From: Ottowia sp.
GTDB lineage: Bacteria > Pseudomonadota > Gammaproteobacteria > Burkholderiales > Burkholderiaceae_C
Assembly (NCBI RefSeq): GCF_016703145.1
Contig: NZ_JADJCO010000003.1
Span: 1,132,001-1,196,000, forward strand
Reading direction: 5' to 3'
Length of the DNA stretch: 64,000 bases
The notes under the pieces are model-generated. The model was not told the origin of the DNA. It did not search any database and was given only the letters and a program-made list of their open reading frames with translations. The position numbers and the translations under genes were made by a program. Position 1 is the first letter of the stretch. Each line of letters begins with the position of its first letter. Positions 43,098 to 51,645 of this stretch are shown piece by piece.

Positions 43098-43225
43098 CCC
43101 ACCCCCGTGGCTCCACTCGCTGCGCGATGTTGCGCCTTTCCCCTCAAGGGGGTGCACCCACTGGCCGGGCAGAGCCCGGCCACGGGTGCACTGGCGTGGC
43201 CTGCTCCGCGGCCTTTCGATCCTTT
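43098..43225 (+). repeat. Second repeat family, copy A
   Basis: About 125 bp, sharing with the copy at 46407 the segments CCCACCCCC, GGCTCCAC, TGTTGCGCC and TGGCCTGCTCCGCGGCCTTT, with internal GC dyads such as GGCCGGGCAGAGCCCGGCC. It starts directly after the rhodanese stop codon. Confidence 0.75.
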
Positions 43226-43286
43226 GGGTTGGATGGGTGGCGGGTGGCGCGCGGCGCCGTGGCCAGCTGAGAAGGAATCCCTCTCC

Positions 43287-43547
43287 ATGCCCGCCGTGAC
43301 CATGTACACCACCGCCACCTGCCCCTACTGCATCCGCGCCAAGCAGGTGCTCAAGGCCAAGGGCGTGGCCGAGATCGAGGAGATCCGCGTCGACCTCGAC
43401 CCGGCCGAGCGCCAGCACATGATGGAACTCACGGGCCGCCGCACGGTGCCGCAGATCTTCATCGGCCAAACGCACGTCGGCGGTTGCGACGACCTGGTCG
43501 CGCTGGATCAGCAGGGCGCCCTCGATCCCCTGCTGTCGGCCGCCTGA
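43287..43547 (+). CDS. grxC: Glutaredoxin 3
   Basis: An 86-residue dithiol glutaredoxin: active site CPYC at residues 12-15 (MYTTATCPYCIRAK), the cis-Pro in GRRTVPQIFIG, and the GGCDDLVALD glutathione-binding motif. A cytoplasmic reductant for disulfides. Encoded before secB, the usual betaproteobacterial order. Confidence 0.96.
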   Translation: MPAVTMYTTATCPYCIRAKQVLKAKGVAEIEEIRVDLDPAERQHMMELTGRRTVPQIFIGQTHVGGCDDLVALDQQGALDPLLSAA

Positions 43548-43629
43548 GATAATCCCGGCGATCGCGCTGCCGGCGCCCTGCGGGTAGCGCGCGCCTTTCC
43601 ATTTTTTCTTTCCCCAACCGAGACATCAC

Positions 43630-44079
43630 ATGGCCGACCAGGATCCCGTGTTCAACATCCAGCGCGTCTACCTGAAGGAAGCGTCGCTGGAGCAGCCCAA
43701 TTCGCCCGCCATCCTGCTGGAGCAGGAGCAGCCGTCGCTGGACATCAACCTGGGCGTGAACGCCGAGAACGTGGCCGAGGGCGTGTTCGAAGTCAGCATC
43801 ACCGCCACCGTGCAGACCAAGATCCAGGACCGCACCGTGTTCCTGGTCGAGTGCAAGCAGGCCGGCATCTTCGAAATCCGCAACCTGCCCGAGGAGCAGA
43901 TGGGCGGCGTCATCGGCGTCGCTTGCCCGCAGATCGTCTACCCCTACCTGCGCGGCAACGTGGCCGACCTGATCCAGCGCGCCGGCTTTCCGCCCGTGCA
44001 CATGGCGGAGATCAACTTCCAGGCTATGTACGAGCAGCAGCAGGCGGCCCAGGCTGGGACCCCGGCCGTCACGCAGTAG
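43630..44079 (+). CDS. secB: Protein-export chaperone SecB
   Basis: A 149-residue tetrameric chaperone that keeps preproteins unfolded and hands them to SecA. Typical features: FNIQRVYLKEASLEQPNSPAI at the N-terminus, LFLVECKQAGIF-like core strand, and the acidic/aromatic C-terminal NFQAMYEQQQ region that contacts SecA. Follows grxC and precedes gpsA; a dispersed repeat begins right after its stop codon. Confidence 0.96.
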   Translation: MADQDPVFNIQRVYLKEASLEQPNSPAILLEQEQPSLDINLGVNAENVAEGVFEVSITATVQTKIQDRTVFLVECKQAGIFEIRNLPEEQMGGVIGVACPQIVYPYLRGNVADLIQRAGFPPVHMAEINFQAMYEQQQAAQAGTPAVTQ

Positions 44080-44143
44080 TTTCAAGCCAAATAGGCCGAA
44101 AGCCCGTGCCAGTATTGCGCCATAAGCTATGAAAATCATAGTA
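44080..44143 (-). repeat. Dispersed repeat, copy 9 (overlaps the gpsA start)
   Basis: On the minus strand: TACTATGATTTTCATAGCTT, then ATGGCGCAATACTGGCACGG and GGCCTATTTGGCTTGAAA. It begins 1 bp after the secB stop and runs about 15 bases into gpsA. Confidence 0.75.
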
Positions 44144-45154
44144 ATCGGTGCCGGTGCCTGGGGCACGGCGCTGGCCGTCAGCGCCGTGCGCAATCCGGCC
44201 GGCAACCAGGTGGTGCTGTGGGCGCGCGACGGCGCCCAGGCGCAGGCCATGGCCGCGCAGCGCGAGAACGCGCGCTACCTGCCGGGTATCCCGCTGCCGC
44301 GCGAGCTGGCGGTGCGCAGCGGCCAGGTGCAGGAGCTGCTGGAGGCCGTGCCGCAGGCCGACCTGCTGGTCATCGCCACGCCCGTGGCCGGCCTGCGCGC
44401 CACGCTGGCGCTGCTGCACGACGCGCCGGTGCCCGTCGGCTGGCTGTGCAAGGGCTTCGAGGCGGTGCCGGAGGGCGCGCCGGCCGGCGCCACCGGCCTG
44501 ATGCCGCACGAAATCCAGCGCCAGGTGGCGCCGCGGCTGCTGGCCGGCGCACTCAGCGGCCCCAGCTTCGCGCAGGAAGTGGCGCGCGGCCAGCCCACCG
44601 CGCTGGTCGCGGCCAGCCGCCATCCGCGGGTGGTGCAAGCGCTGGTGGACGCCTTTCACGGCCCCACGCTGAGGGTGTACGGCAACGACGACCTGGTGGG
44701 CGTCGAGGTGGGCGGCGCGGTCAAGAACGTGCTGGCCATCGCCACCGGCTTGGCCGACGGCCTGAACCTGGGGCTGAACGCGCGCGCCGCGCTCATCACG
44801 CGCGGCCTGACCGAGATCTCGCGCCTGGGGCTGGCGCTGGGCGCGCGCGCCGAGACCTTCATGGGCCTGTCGGGCTTGGGCGACCTGGTGCTTACCGCCA
44901 CGGGCGACCTCAGCCGCAACCGCCAGGTCGGCCTGCTGCTGGCGCAGGGCAAGAGCCTGCAGGACGCCGTGCAGTCGCTCGGCCACGTGGCCGAGGGCGT
45001 GTACAGCGCCCGCACCGTGGCGCGGCGCGCCCGCCACCTGGGGGTGGACATGCCCATCACCGACTGCGTGGTCGGCCTGCTGGATGGCCAGCTCAAGCCC
45101 GTCGAAGCCGTCGCCGCGCTCATGGGGCGCGACCCGAAGGGCGAGATTCTTTAG
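44129..45154 (+). CDS. gpsA: Glycerol-3-phosphate dehydrogenase [NAD(P)+]
   Basis: A 341-residue enzyme that reduces dihydroxyacetone phosphate to sn-glycerol-3-phosphate for phospholipid synthesis. Rossmann motif VIGAGAWGTALA at the N-terminus, LSGPSFAQEVARGQPTAL in the middle, and the catalytic Lys in GGAVKNVLAIATG. Full length. The first five or so codons (MKIIV) lie in the end of repeat copy 9, so the repeat supplies the start codon. Confidence 0.96.
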   Translation: MKIIVIGAGAWGTALAVSAVRNPAGNQVVLWARDGAQAQAMAAQRENARYLPGIPLPRELAVRSGQVQELLEAVPQADLLVIATPVAGLRATLALLHDAPVPVGWLCKGFEAVPEGAPAGATGLMPHEIQRQVAPRLLAGALSGPSFAQEVARGQPTALVAASRHPRVVQALVDAFHGPTLRVYGNDDLVGVEVGGAVKNVLAIATGLADGLNLGLNARAALITRGLTEISRLGLALGARAETFMGLSGLGDLVLTATGDLSRNRQVGLLLAQGKSLQDAVQSLGHVAEGVYSARTVARRARHLGVDMPITDCVVGLLDGQLKPVEAVAALMGRDPKGEIL

Positions 45155-45156
45155 GT

Positions 45157-45211
45157 CTTTTTGGCCTCCAGCCCGCGCCGGTATTGCACAGGCTGCTCTA
45201 CTTTTTGATGG
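45157..45211 (-). repeat. Dispersed repeat, copy 10 (overlaps the K+ channel 3' end)
   Basis: On the minus strand: ATCAAAAAGTAGAGCAGCCT, then GTGCAATACCGGCGCGGGCT and GGAGGCCAAAAAGAC. It begins 2 bp after the gpsA stop; its far end contains the stop codon and last codons of the K+ channel gene. Confidence 0.7.
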
Positions 45212-45584
45212 ATTCGCGCCTGGAGCCACGCTTCGAATTCCGGCTTTCGGCGGTGTCCTTGTTCCGGTCGCCGTTGACCAGGCCGCGCGACAGGAGAGTC
45301 GCCAGGGTGATGAACAAGCCCACGCCCACGACGATGTACAGCACCGTGAACAGCTTGCCGAAGTCGGTGCGCGGCGCCAGGTCGCCGTGGCCCACGGTGG
45401 CGATGGTGGTGGCGCTGAAGTAGAAGGCGTCCACCCAGCTCCACCCCTCGACGGTGTGAAAGAAGATCGTGCCCGAGGTCAGCGTCAGGGCCACCAACAG
45501 CAGCACGTTGCGGAAGTCCGGCAGCGCCCACGCGCCCCGAATGGCGCGCAGCAGCCTCAGCAGTGTCAGGATCAGTGAAGTCAT
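45198..45584 (-). CDS. Two-TM potassium-channel protein
   Basis: A 128-residue protein with a pore module: TM1 (NVLLLVALTLTSGTIFF), pore helix and filter TTIATVGHGDLAP, then TM2 (FTVLYIVVGVGLFITLATLL) and a basic tail. The filter reads TVGHGD instead of the canonical TVGYGD, as in some bacterial ion channels. No RCK domain is attached. The C-terminal few codons fall in repeat copy 10. The start at 45584 is chosen because the upstream frame is not coding. Confidence 0.83.
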   Translation of the reverse strand: MTSLILTLLRLLRAIRGAWALPDFRNVLLLVALTLTSGTIFFHTVEGWSWVDAFYFSATTIATVGHGDLAPRTDFGKLFTVLYIVVGVGLFITLATLLSRGLVNGDRNKDTAESRNSKRGSRRESIKK

Positions 45585-45731
45585 CAAGAAGCCCCTGGTG
45601 CCACGACGGCAAGGCGCCCGCACGATACCACCGCCCCGCGCCGAAGGTTGACGCCGGCGTGCATCCCTCCCCACACTCGGGCGTGTCGCGCCCTGAGCGC
45701 GGCACGCTCAACCCGATCCCAGGAGACTTCC

Positions 45732-46406
45732 ATGCGCTTCACCCGACCCCTGCTCTGGCCCGCCTGCACGGCCGCGGCCCTGCTGGCCGCCTGCTCCTCG
45801 GTGCCGTCCGGCGGCGGTCACCCGATGAGCTTTTTCATCACCAGCGCCAACCCCGGCCAAGGCGGCAACCTGGGCGGGCTGGCGGGGGCCGACGCCCAGT
45901 GCCAGCGGCTGGCCGGTGGCGTCGGCGCTGGCGGCAGGACTTGGCGCGCCTACCTGTCCACCACGGCGGCGGCCGGCCGGCCGGCCGTCAACGCGCGCGA
46001 CCGCATCGGCCCCGGCCCGTGGGTCAACGCCAAGGGCGTGACGGTGGCCACCAGTGTGGCCGACCTGCACAGCGCGGGCGCCAGGCTGGGCAAGGACACC
46101 TCGCTGACGGAGAAGGGCGAGGCTGTCCCCGGCTACGGCGACGCGGTCAACCGGCACGACATCCTCACCGGCTCGCGCCCCGACGGCACCGTGGCCGTGC
46201 CCGAGCCTGGCAAGGACACCACCTGCGGCAACTGGACGCGCGGCGAAGGCGGCTCGGCCATCGTCGGCCACCACGACCTCAAGGGCCTCAACCCCGACCC
46301 GGTGGCCAACGCGTCGTGGAACGCCTCGCACGGCACGCGCGGCTGCAGCCTGCCGCAACTGGCGCAGAGCGGCAGCGCCGGGTTGATGTACTGCTTCGTG
46401 AAATAG
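45732..46406 (+). CDS. Putative lipoprotein, possible C-type-lectin-like fold
   Basis: A 224-residue protein with a lipoprotein signal: MRFTRPLLWPACTAAALLAACSS, with lipobox Cys at 21 (LAAC). The mature part is Gly/Ala-rich with a recurrent pattern resembling endostatin or C-type-lectin-like lipoproteins (FFITSANPGQGGNLGGLAGADAQCQRLA, TWRAYLSTTA, CGNWTRGEGGSAIVGHHD, MYCFVK). Paired Cys suggest disulfides. Probably attached to the outer membrane; function unknown. It starts after AGGAGA. Confidence 0.72.
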   Translation: MRFTRPLLWPACTAAALLAACSSVPSGGGHPMSFFITSANPGQGGNLGGLAGADAQCQRLAGGVGAGGRTWRAYLSTTAAAGRPAVNARDRIGPGPWVNAKGVTVATSVADLHSAGARLGKDTSLTEKGEAVPGYGDAVNRHDILTGSRPDGTVAVPEPGKDTTCGNWTRGEGGSAIVGHHDLKGLNPDPVANASWNASHGTRGCSLPQLAQSGSAGLMYCFVK

Positions 46407-46530
46407 CCCACCCCCAGGCTCCACACGCTCCGCGTTGTTGCGCCACCCCCTCGAGGGGCAGCGCCAGCGGCCCGGCCAAGCCGGGCCGCGGCGGTCGCTG
46501 GCATGGCCTGCTCCGCGGCCTTTTGATGGG
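46407..46530 (+). repeat. Second repeat family, copy B
   Basis: Shares CCCACCCCC, GGCTCCAC, TTGTTGCGCCA and TGGCCTGCTCCGCGGCCTTT with copy A (43098). Internal dyad CGGCCCGGCCAAGCCGGGCCG. Begins at the stop codon of the preceding lipoprotein gene, as copy A does with the rhodanese gene. Confidence 0.75.
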
Positions 46531-46557
46531 GGCGTGCGGCGCGGGTTGTAGGCGCTG

Positions 46558-47412
46558 TCAGAACTCCAGGTTGTCGATCAGCCGCGTGCCGCCGAGGCGC
46601 GCGGCGCCCAGGGCCACCAGGTGGCCGGGGGCGTCGCCGGGCGCGGGCGGCCGCAGGTCGGCGCGGCGGCGCACGGCCAGGTAGTCGGGCTGCCAGCCCA
46701 GCGCGGCGAGCGCCTGCAGGGCGTGCTGCTCCAGCCCGGCGCACCGCGCGGGCAGGTCGGGGGCCGCCGAGGCGGCGTCGGCCAGGGCGCGCAGAGCCTG
46801 CGACAGTTGCAGCGCGCGGGCGCGGTCGCTGGCCGACAGGTAGCCGTTGCGCGAGGACAGGGCCAGCCCGTCGTCGGCGCGCACGATGTCGCCGGCCACG
46901 ATCTCGACGGGCAGGGCGAACTGCTGCACCATGCGCCGGATGACCATGAGCTGCTGGTAGTCCTTGCGGCCGAACACCGCCGCGCCGTGCGGCTTGCCGG
47001 CGAACACGCAGGACAGCAGCTTCATCACCACCGTGGCCACGCCGGTGAAGAAGCCGGGGCGGAACTGGCCTTCCAGGAGTTCGGCCAGCGCCGGATCAGG
47101 CGCTACCTTGAAGGTTTGCGGCTCGGGGTAGAGGTCGGCCTCGCGCGGAGCGAACAGCACGTCGCAGCCGGCGGCCTGCAGCTGGGCGCAATCGGCCTCC
47201 CAGGTGCGCGGGTAGCTGTCGAAGTCCTCGTGCGGCAGGAACTGCAGCCGGTTGACGAAGATGCTGGCCACCGTGGCGTCACCCAGGGGCCGGGCCTGCG
47301 CGATCAGCGCCAGGTGCCCGGCGTGCAGGTTGCCCATGGTGGGCACGAAAGCCGGGCGCTGGGCGTGGCGCAGCGCGTGGCGCAGTTCGGCGATGGTGTG
47401 GACGATGTGCAT
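46558..47412 (-). CDS. panC: Pantothenate synthetase
   Basis: A 284-residue enzyme that joins pantoate and beta-alanine with ATP to make pantothenate. The HIGH-like PTMGNLHAGHLALI motif, SIFVNRLQF, the KMSK-like SSRNGYLS region and GRKDYQQLMVIRRMV are present. One of three pan genes in this 8-kb stretch (panD at 49616, panB at 53478), interleaved with nad genes. Confidence 0.96.
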   Translation of the reverse strand: MHIVHTIAELRHALRHAQRPAFVPTMGNLHAGHLALIAQARPLGDATVASIFVNRLQFLPHEDFDSYPRTWEADCAQLQAAGCDVLFAPREADLYPEPQTFKVAPDPALAELLEGQFRPGFFTGVATVVMKLLSCVFAGKPHGAAVFGRKDYQQLMVIRRMVQQFALPVEIVAGDIVRADDGLALSSRNGYLSASDRARALQLSQALRALADAASAAPDLPARCAGLEQHALQALAALGWQPDYLAVRRRADLRPPAPGDAPGHLVALGAARLGGTRLIDNLEF

Positions 47413-47551
47413 GACGGCTCAGGCGTGGTCGGTGGGCGGAAGGGGCGGCGCTTGCCAAGCATGCAAGGCAAAGCCCCGGCGGCGAATTTTCCGCGAGTCT
47501 ATGTGAGAGCGAGGCCTCGGCGCGGCACCAATCCCGCTATGCTGGCGCCCC

Positions 47552-48421
47552 ATGACGAATTCGATCCCACAGCCCCACGACACCGATGTGACCCGCCTTG
47601 CCCGCGATGACGTGGCCAGGGCCCTGGCGGAGGACGTCGGCGCCGGTGACCTGACCGCCGGCCTCATCGACCCCGCGCGGCGCGCCCGCGCCCGCATCCT
47701 CGCGCGCGAGGCCGCCGTGATCTGCGGCGCGCCCTGGGCCGAGGCGGCCCTGCGCGCGCTGGACCCCGGCGTGCAGCTCGCCTGGCACGTGGCCGAGGGC
47801 CAGCGCTGCGCGCCCGATGAGGTGGTGCTCACCATCGAAGGCAACGCCCGCGCCCTGCTGAGCGCCGAGCGCACGGCGCTCAACTTCCTGCAGCTGCTGT
47901 CCGCCGTGGCGACCAAGACGCGCACCTACGTGGACGTGGTGGCGGGCACGCGCGCCCACATCGTGGACACGCGCAAGACCCTGCCGGGTCTGCGCCTGGC
48001 GCAGAAGTACGCGGTGCGCGTGGGCGGCGGCACCAACCACCGCATCGGCCTGCACGATGCGGTGCTGATCAAGGAAAACCACATCGCCGCCGCCGGGGGC
48101 GTCACCGCCGTGCTGCAGGCGGCGCAGCAGGTGGCGGCCCGGGCCGCCTTCATCGAGATCGAGGTGGAGACGCTGGAGCAACTGGCCGAGGCGCTGGACG
48201 CGGGCGCGAAGATGGTGCTGCTCGACAACATGCCTTTGCCCATGCTGCGTGAAGCCGTGCACATCAACCAAGGCCGCGCCATCCTCGAAATCTCGGGCGG
48301 CGTGACCCTTGACGGCCTGCGCGCCCTTGCGGAAACCGGCGTCGACCGCATCTCCATCGGCACCTTGACGAAAGACGTGAAGGCCACCGACTTCTCGATG
48401 CGCCTGCAGGAGCTGTCATGA
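47552..48421 (+). CDS. nadC: Nicotinate-nucleotide pyrophosphorylase (quinolinate phosphoribosyltransferase)
   Basis: A 289-residue enzyme that makes nicotinate mononucleotide from quinolinate and PRPP. AEDVGAGDLTAGLI near the N-terminus, SAERTALNFLQLLSAVAT, DTRKTLPGLRLAQKYAVRVGGG with basic ligands, and LDNMPLPMLREAV are typical. It overlaps nadA by 4 bp (ATGA), so the pair is translationally coupled. Confidence 0.97.
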   Translation: MTNSIPQPHDTDVTRLARDDVARALAEDVGAGDLTAGLIDPARRARARILAREAAVICGAPWAEAALRALDPGVQLAWHVAEGQRCAPDEVVLTIEGNARALLSAERTALNFLQLLSAVATKTRTYVDVVAGTRAHIVDTRKTLPGLRLAQKYAVRVGGGTNHRIGLHDAVLIKENHIAAAGGVTAVLQAAQQVAARAAFIEIEVETLEQLAEALDAGAKMVLLDNMPLPMLREAVHINQGRAILEISGGVTLDGLRALAETGVDRISIGTLTKDVKATDFSMRLQELS

Positions 48422-49536
48422 AGACCACGGTCATCGACATCGAATACGAGCAGCCCGCCGAAGCGGGAGGCGCCCTCTGCTCCACCCGGCACGCCTGGGC
48501 ACGCGTGCCGCCCGAGCCCTCTCTACCTGAGCGCGCCGAACTCAAGGCGCGCATCCGCCGCCTGCTGCAAGAAAAGAACGCCGTCATGGTGTCGCACTAC
48601 TACGTGCACCCCGACCTGCAGGACCTGGCCGAGGAAACCGGTGGCATCGTCAGCGACTCGCTGGAGATGGCCCGCTTCGGCCGCGACCATGCCGCGCAGA
48701 CCCTCGTCGTTTCCGGCGTGCGCTTCATGGGCGAGACGGCCAAGATCCTGAGCCCCGAGAAGACCGTGCTCATGCCCGACCTGGACGCCACCTGCTCACT
48801 CGACCTGGGCTGCCCCATCGGCGAATTCAGCGCCTTCTGCGACGCGCACCCCGACCGCACCGTGGTCGTCTACGCCAACACCAGCGCGGCGGTGAAGGCG
48901 CGGGCCGACTGGCTCGTCACGTCGAGCTGCGCGCTCGACATCGTGGGTGCGTTGAAGGCCGCAGGCCACAAGATCCTGTGGGCGCCCGACCGCCACCTGG
49001 GCGCCTACATCCAGCGGGAGACGGGCGCCGACATGGTGTTCTGGAACGGCGCCTGCATCGTGCACGACGAGTTCAAGGCCTTCGAGCTGGAGGCGTTGAA
49101 AAAAGAGCACCCCCGTGCCAAGGTGCTCGTGCACCCCGAAAGTCCCGCCGACGTGGTGGCCCTGGCCGACGCCGTGGGCTCCACCAGCGCCATCCTCAAG
49201 GCCGCGCGCGAGATGGACGCGACCGAATTCATCGTCGCCACCGACAACGGCATGATGCACAAGCTGCGCACGCTCAACCCCGGCAAGACCTTCTACGAGG
49301 CGCCTACCGCCGGCAACAGCGCCACCTGCAAGAGCTGCGCCCACTGCCCCTGGATGGCGATGAACGGCCTGGCCGACGTGGCGCGGGTGCTGGAGACCGG
49401 CGCCAACGCCATCCACGTGGATGCGGCCCTCATTCCGCGCGCGCGCCAGCCCATCGACCGCATGCTGGCGTTCACGGCGGCGCTCAGGAGCGGGCAGGCG
49501 CCGGGGGCGCTGGTGCCGCACTTCGGGGCGGTGTGA
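48418..49536 (+). CDS. nadA: Quinolinate synthase
   Basis: A 372-residue [4Fe-4S] enzyme that condenses iminoaspartate and dihydroxyacetone phosphate to quinolinate. Candidate cluster ligands lie in PDLDATCSLDLGCP, VTSSCALDI and SATCKSCAHCPWM. Together with nadB (opposite strand, 0.5 kb away) and nadC it supplies the de novo NAD pathway from aspartate. Confidence 0.97.
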   Translation: MKTTVIDIEYEQPAEAGGALCSTRHAWARVPPEPSLPERAELKARIRRLLQEKNAVMVSHYYVHPDLQDLAEETGGIVSDSLEMARFGRDHAAQTLVVSGVRFMGETAKILSPEKTVLMPDLDATCSLDLGCPIGEFSAFCDAHPDRTVVVYANTSAAVKARADWLVTSSCALDIVGALKAAGHKILWAPDRHLGAYIQRETGADMVFWNGACIVHDEFKAFELEALKKEHPRAKVLVHPESPADVVALADAVGSTSAILKAAREMDATEFIVATDNGMMHKLRTLNPGKTFYEAPTAGNSATCKSCAHCPWMAMNGLADVARVLETGANAIHVDAALIPRARQPIDRMLAFTAALRSGQAPGALVPHFGAV

Positions 49537-49606
49537 TGCTTCTGGTTTGATAGCTACCAGCGCTTGACTGGTACGGGCTGTCGGCCGATTTGATGCAAAA
49601 AATCGA
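49535..49606 (+). repeat. Dispersed repeat, copy 11
   Basis: Begins at the nadA stop: GATGCTTCTGGTTTGATAGC, then CAGCGCTTGACTGGTACGGG and CTGTCGGCCGATTTGATGC. Its first 20 bases differ by one from the copy inside metG. Confidence 0.72.
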
Positions 49607-49615
49607 ATCGCGGGC

Positions 49616-49996
49616 TCACCGTGCCTGGGTGGGCACCGCGTGGCGCAGCGCGGTCTGGCGGTTCTGCTCGTCCACGAACACCAGTTGCGGGCGGTGCGTG
49701 GCGACCTGGTCCTCTTGCACCTGGGCGAAGGCCGCGATGATGATGAGGTCGCCCACGGCGGCGCGGCGCGCGGCCGAGCCGTTGACCGAGATCATGCCGC
49801 TGCCGCGCTGGCCCCGGATGGCGTAGGTGACGAAGCGTTCGCCGTTGTTGATGTTCCAGATGTGCACCTGCTCGTTCTCGGCGATGTTGGCGGCGTCCAG
49901 CAGGTCTTCGTCGATGGCGCAGGAGCCTTCGTAGTGCAGCTCGCACTGGGTCACCGCGACGCGGTGGATCTTGGATTTGAGCAGGGTGCGGAACAT
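49616..49996 (-). CDS. panD: Aspartate 1-decarboxylase
   Basis: A 126-residue pyruvoyl enzyme that decarboxylates aspartate to beta-alanine, a substrate of PanC. Self-cleavage site Gly24-Ser25 in HYEGSCAID; also NNGERFVTYAI and GDLIIIAAFA. It lies between nadA and nadB, both of which also draw on aspartate. Confidence 0.96.
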   Translation of the reverse strand: MFRTLLKSKIHRVAVTQCELHYEGSCAIDEDLLDAANIAENEQVHIWNINNGERFVTYAIRGQRGSGMISVNGSAARRAAVGDLIIIAAFAQVQEDQVATHRPQLVFVDEQNRQTALRHAVPTQAR

Positions 49997-50032
49997 GGAA
50001 ATAGCCTCCGTCGAAAGGAAAAAACGTGCGCC

Positions 50033-51608
50033 TCAGGGTGCCGGCGGCACGAGGATGGTGGGGGCGGCGGGCGCGGCCAGCTCGGGGTAGTCGCGGCTGT
50101 AGTGCAGGCCGCGGCTTTCGCGGCGCATCTGCGCGCTCTTGACGATCAGGTCGGCCACCTGCACGAGGTTGCGCAGCTCCAGCAGGTCGCGCGTGACGTG
50201 GAAGTGCGCGTAGAACTCCTGGATCTCGGCCTGCAGCAGCGCGATGCGGTGCGCGGCCCGGTCCAGCCGCTTGTTGGTGCGCACGATGCCCACGTAGTCC
50301 CACATGAAGCGGCGCAGCTCGTCCCAGTTGTGCGAGATGACGACGGATTCGTCGGCGTCGGTCACGCGGCTGTCGTCCCAGGGGGGCAGGGCGGGCAGCG
50401 CCACGCCGGGCGCCGCGGCGATGGCCTGGGCGGCGGCGCGCGAACACCATGCATTCGAGCAGCGAGTTGCTGGCCAGCCGGTTGGCGCCGTGCAGGCCGG
50501 TGCAGGCCACCTCGCCCACGGCGTGCAGGCCCGGCAGGTCGGTGCGGCCGGCCAGGTCGGTCGGCACGCCGCCGCAGGTGAAGTGCGCCGTGGGCACCAC
50601 GGGGATGGGCTCCCGGGTGATGTCGATGCCCAGCGACGCGCAGTGCGCCAGGATGTTGGGAAAGTGCTCGTGCAGGAACGCGGGGCTCTGGTGCGAGATG
50701 TCGAGGTGCACGCAGTCGAGGCCGTGGCGCTTCATCTCGTAGTCGATGGCGCGGGCTACCACGTCGCGCGGCGCCAGCTCGGCGCGCGGGTCGTGCTCGA
50801 GCATGAAGCGGGTGCCGTCGGGCAGCAAAAGCCGCCCGCCCTCGCCGCGCACCGCCTCGCTGATGAGGAAGGACTTGGCGTGTGGGTGGTACAGCCCCGT
50901 GGGGTGGAACTGGATGAACTCCATGTTGGCCACCCGGCAGCCCGCGCGCCAGGCGGCGGCGATGCCGTCGCCGGTGGCGGTGTCGGGGTTGGTGGTGTAG
51001 AGGTACACCTTGCCCGCGCCGCCCGTGGCCAGCACGGTGTGCGGCGCGCGGAAGGTGGTGACCTCGTCGCTCTCGCTGTTCAGCGCGTACAGGCCCACGC
51101 AGCGGTGGCCGGGCAGGCCCATCTTGCGCGGGGTGATCAGGTCCACCAGCGTGTGCTGCTCGAACAGCGTGATGCCCGGCGTGGCGCGCACCACCTCGAT
51201 CAGGGTGCGCTGCACGGCGGCGCCGGTGGCGTCGGTCACGTGGGCGATGCGGCGGGCGCTGTGGCCGCCCTCGCGGGTCAGGTGGAGCTGGTCGCCCTCC
51301 AGCGTGAAGGGCACGCCCAGCCGGCGCAGCCAGGCGATGGATTCGGGCGCGTTCTCCACCACGAAGCGGGTGGTGGCCAGGTCGCACAGGCCGGCGCCGG
51401 CCACCAGCGTGTCGTCGATGTGGGCGGCGAAGCTGTCGTCGTCGGCCAGCACGGCGGCGATGCCGCCCTGGGCCCAGCCGCTCGACCCGTCCTGCAGCGC
51501 GCGCTTGGTGATCACGGCCACGCGGTGCGTGGGCGCCAGGTGCAGGGCGGTGGACAGGCCGGCCAGGCCGCTGCCCACGATGAGGACATCGAAGTCGTGT
51601 GAGGCCAT
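50033..51608 (-). pseudogene. nadB: L-aspartate oxidase, frameshifted
   Basis: A flavoenzyme that oxidises aspartate to iminoaspartate for NadA. The N-terminal two thirds are intact (LIVGSGLAGLSTALHL, GSSGWAQGGIAAVLADDDS, FLISEAVRGEGGRLLLPDG, TCGGVPTDLAGRTDLPGLHAVGEVACTGLHGANRLASNSLLE). Near 50428-50443, in a GC-dinucleotide run after CMVFAR, the frame breaks. The C-terminal part continues in another frame as SRVTDADESVVISHNWDELRRFMWDYVGIVRTNKRL through 50033. The repaired protein would be about 525 residues. A two-base loss would restore it. Since nadA and nadC are intact, sequencing error is at least as likely as true loss. Confidence 0.85.
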
Positions 51609-51645
51609 GGCGCGCGGTGGATGGGGGCGTGGGTCGCGCCTGGCG

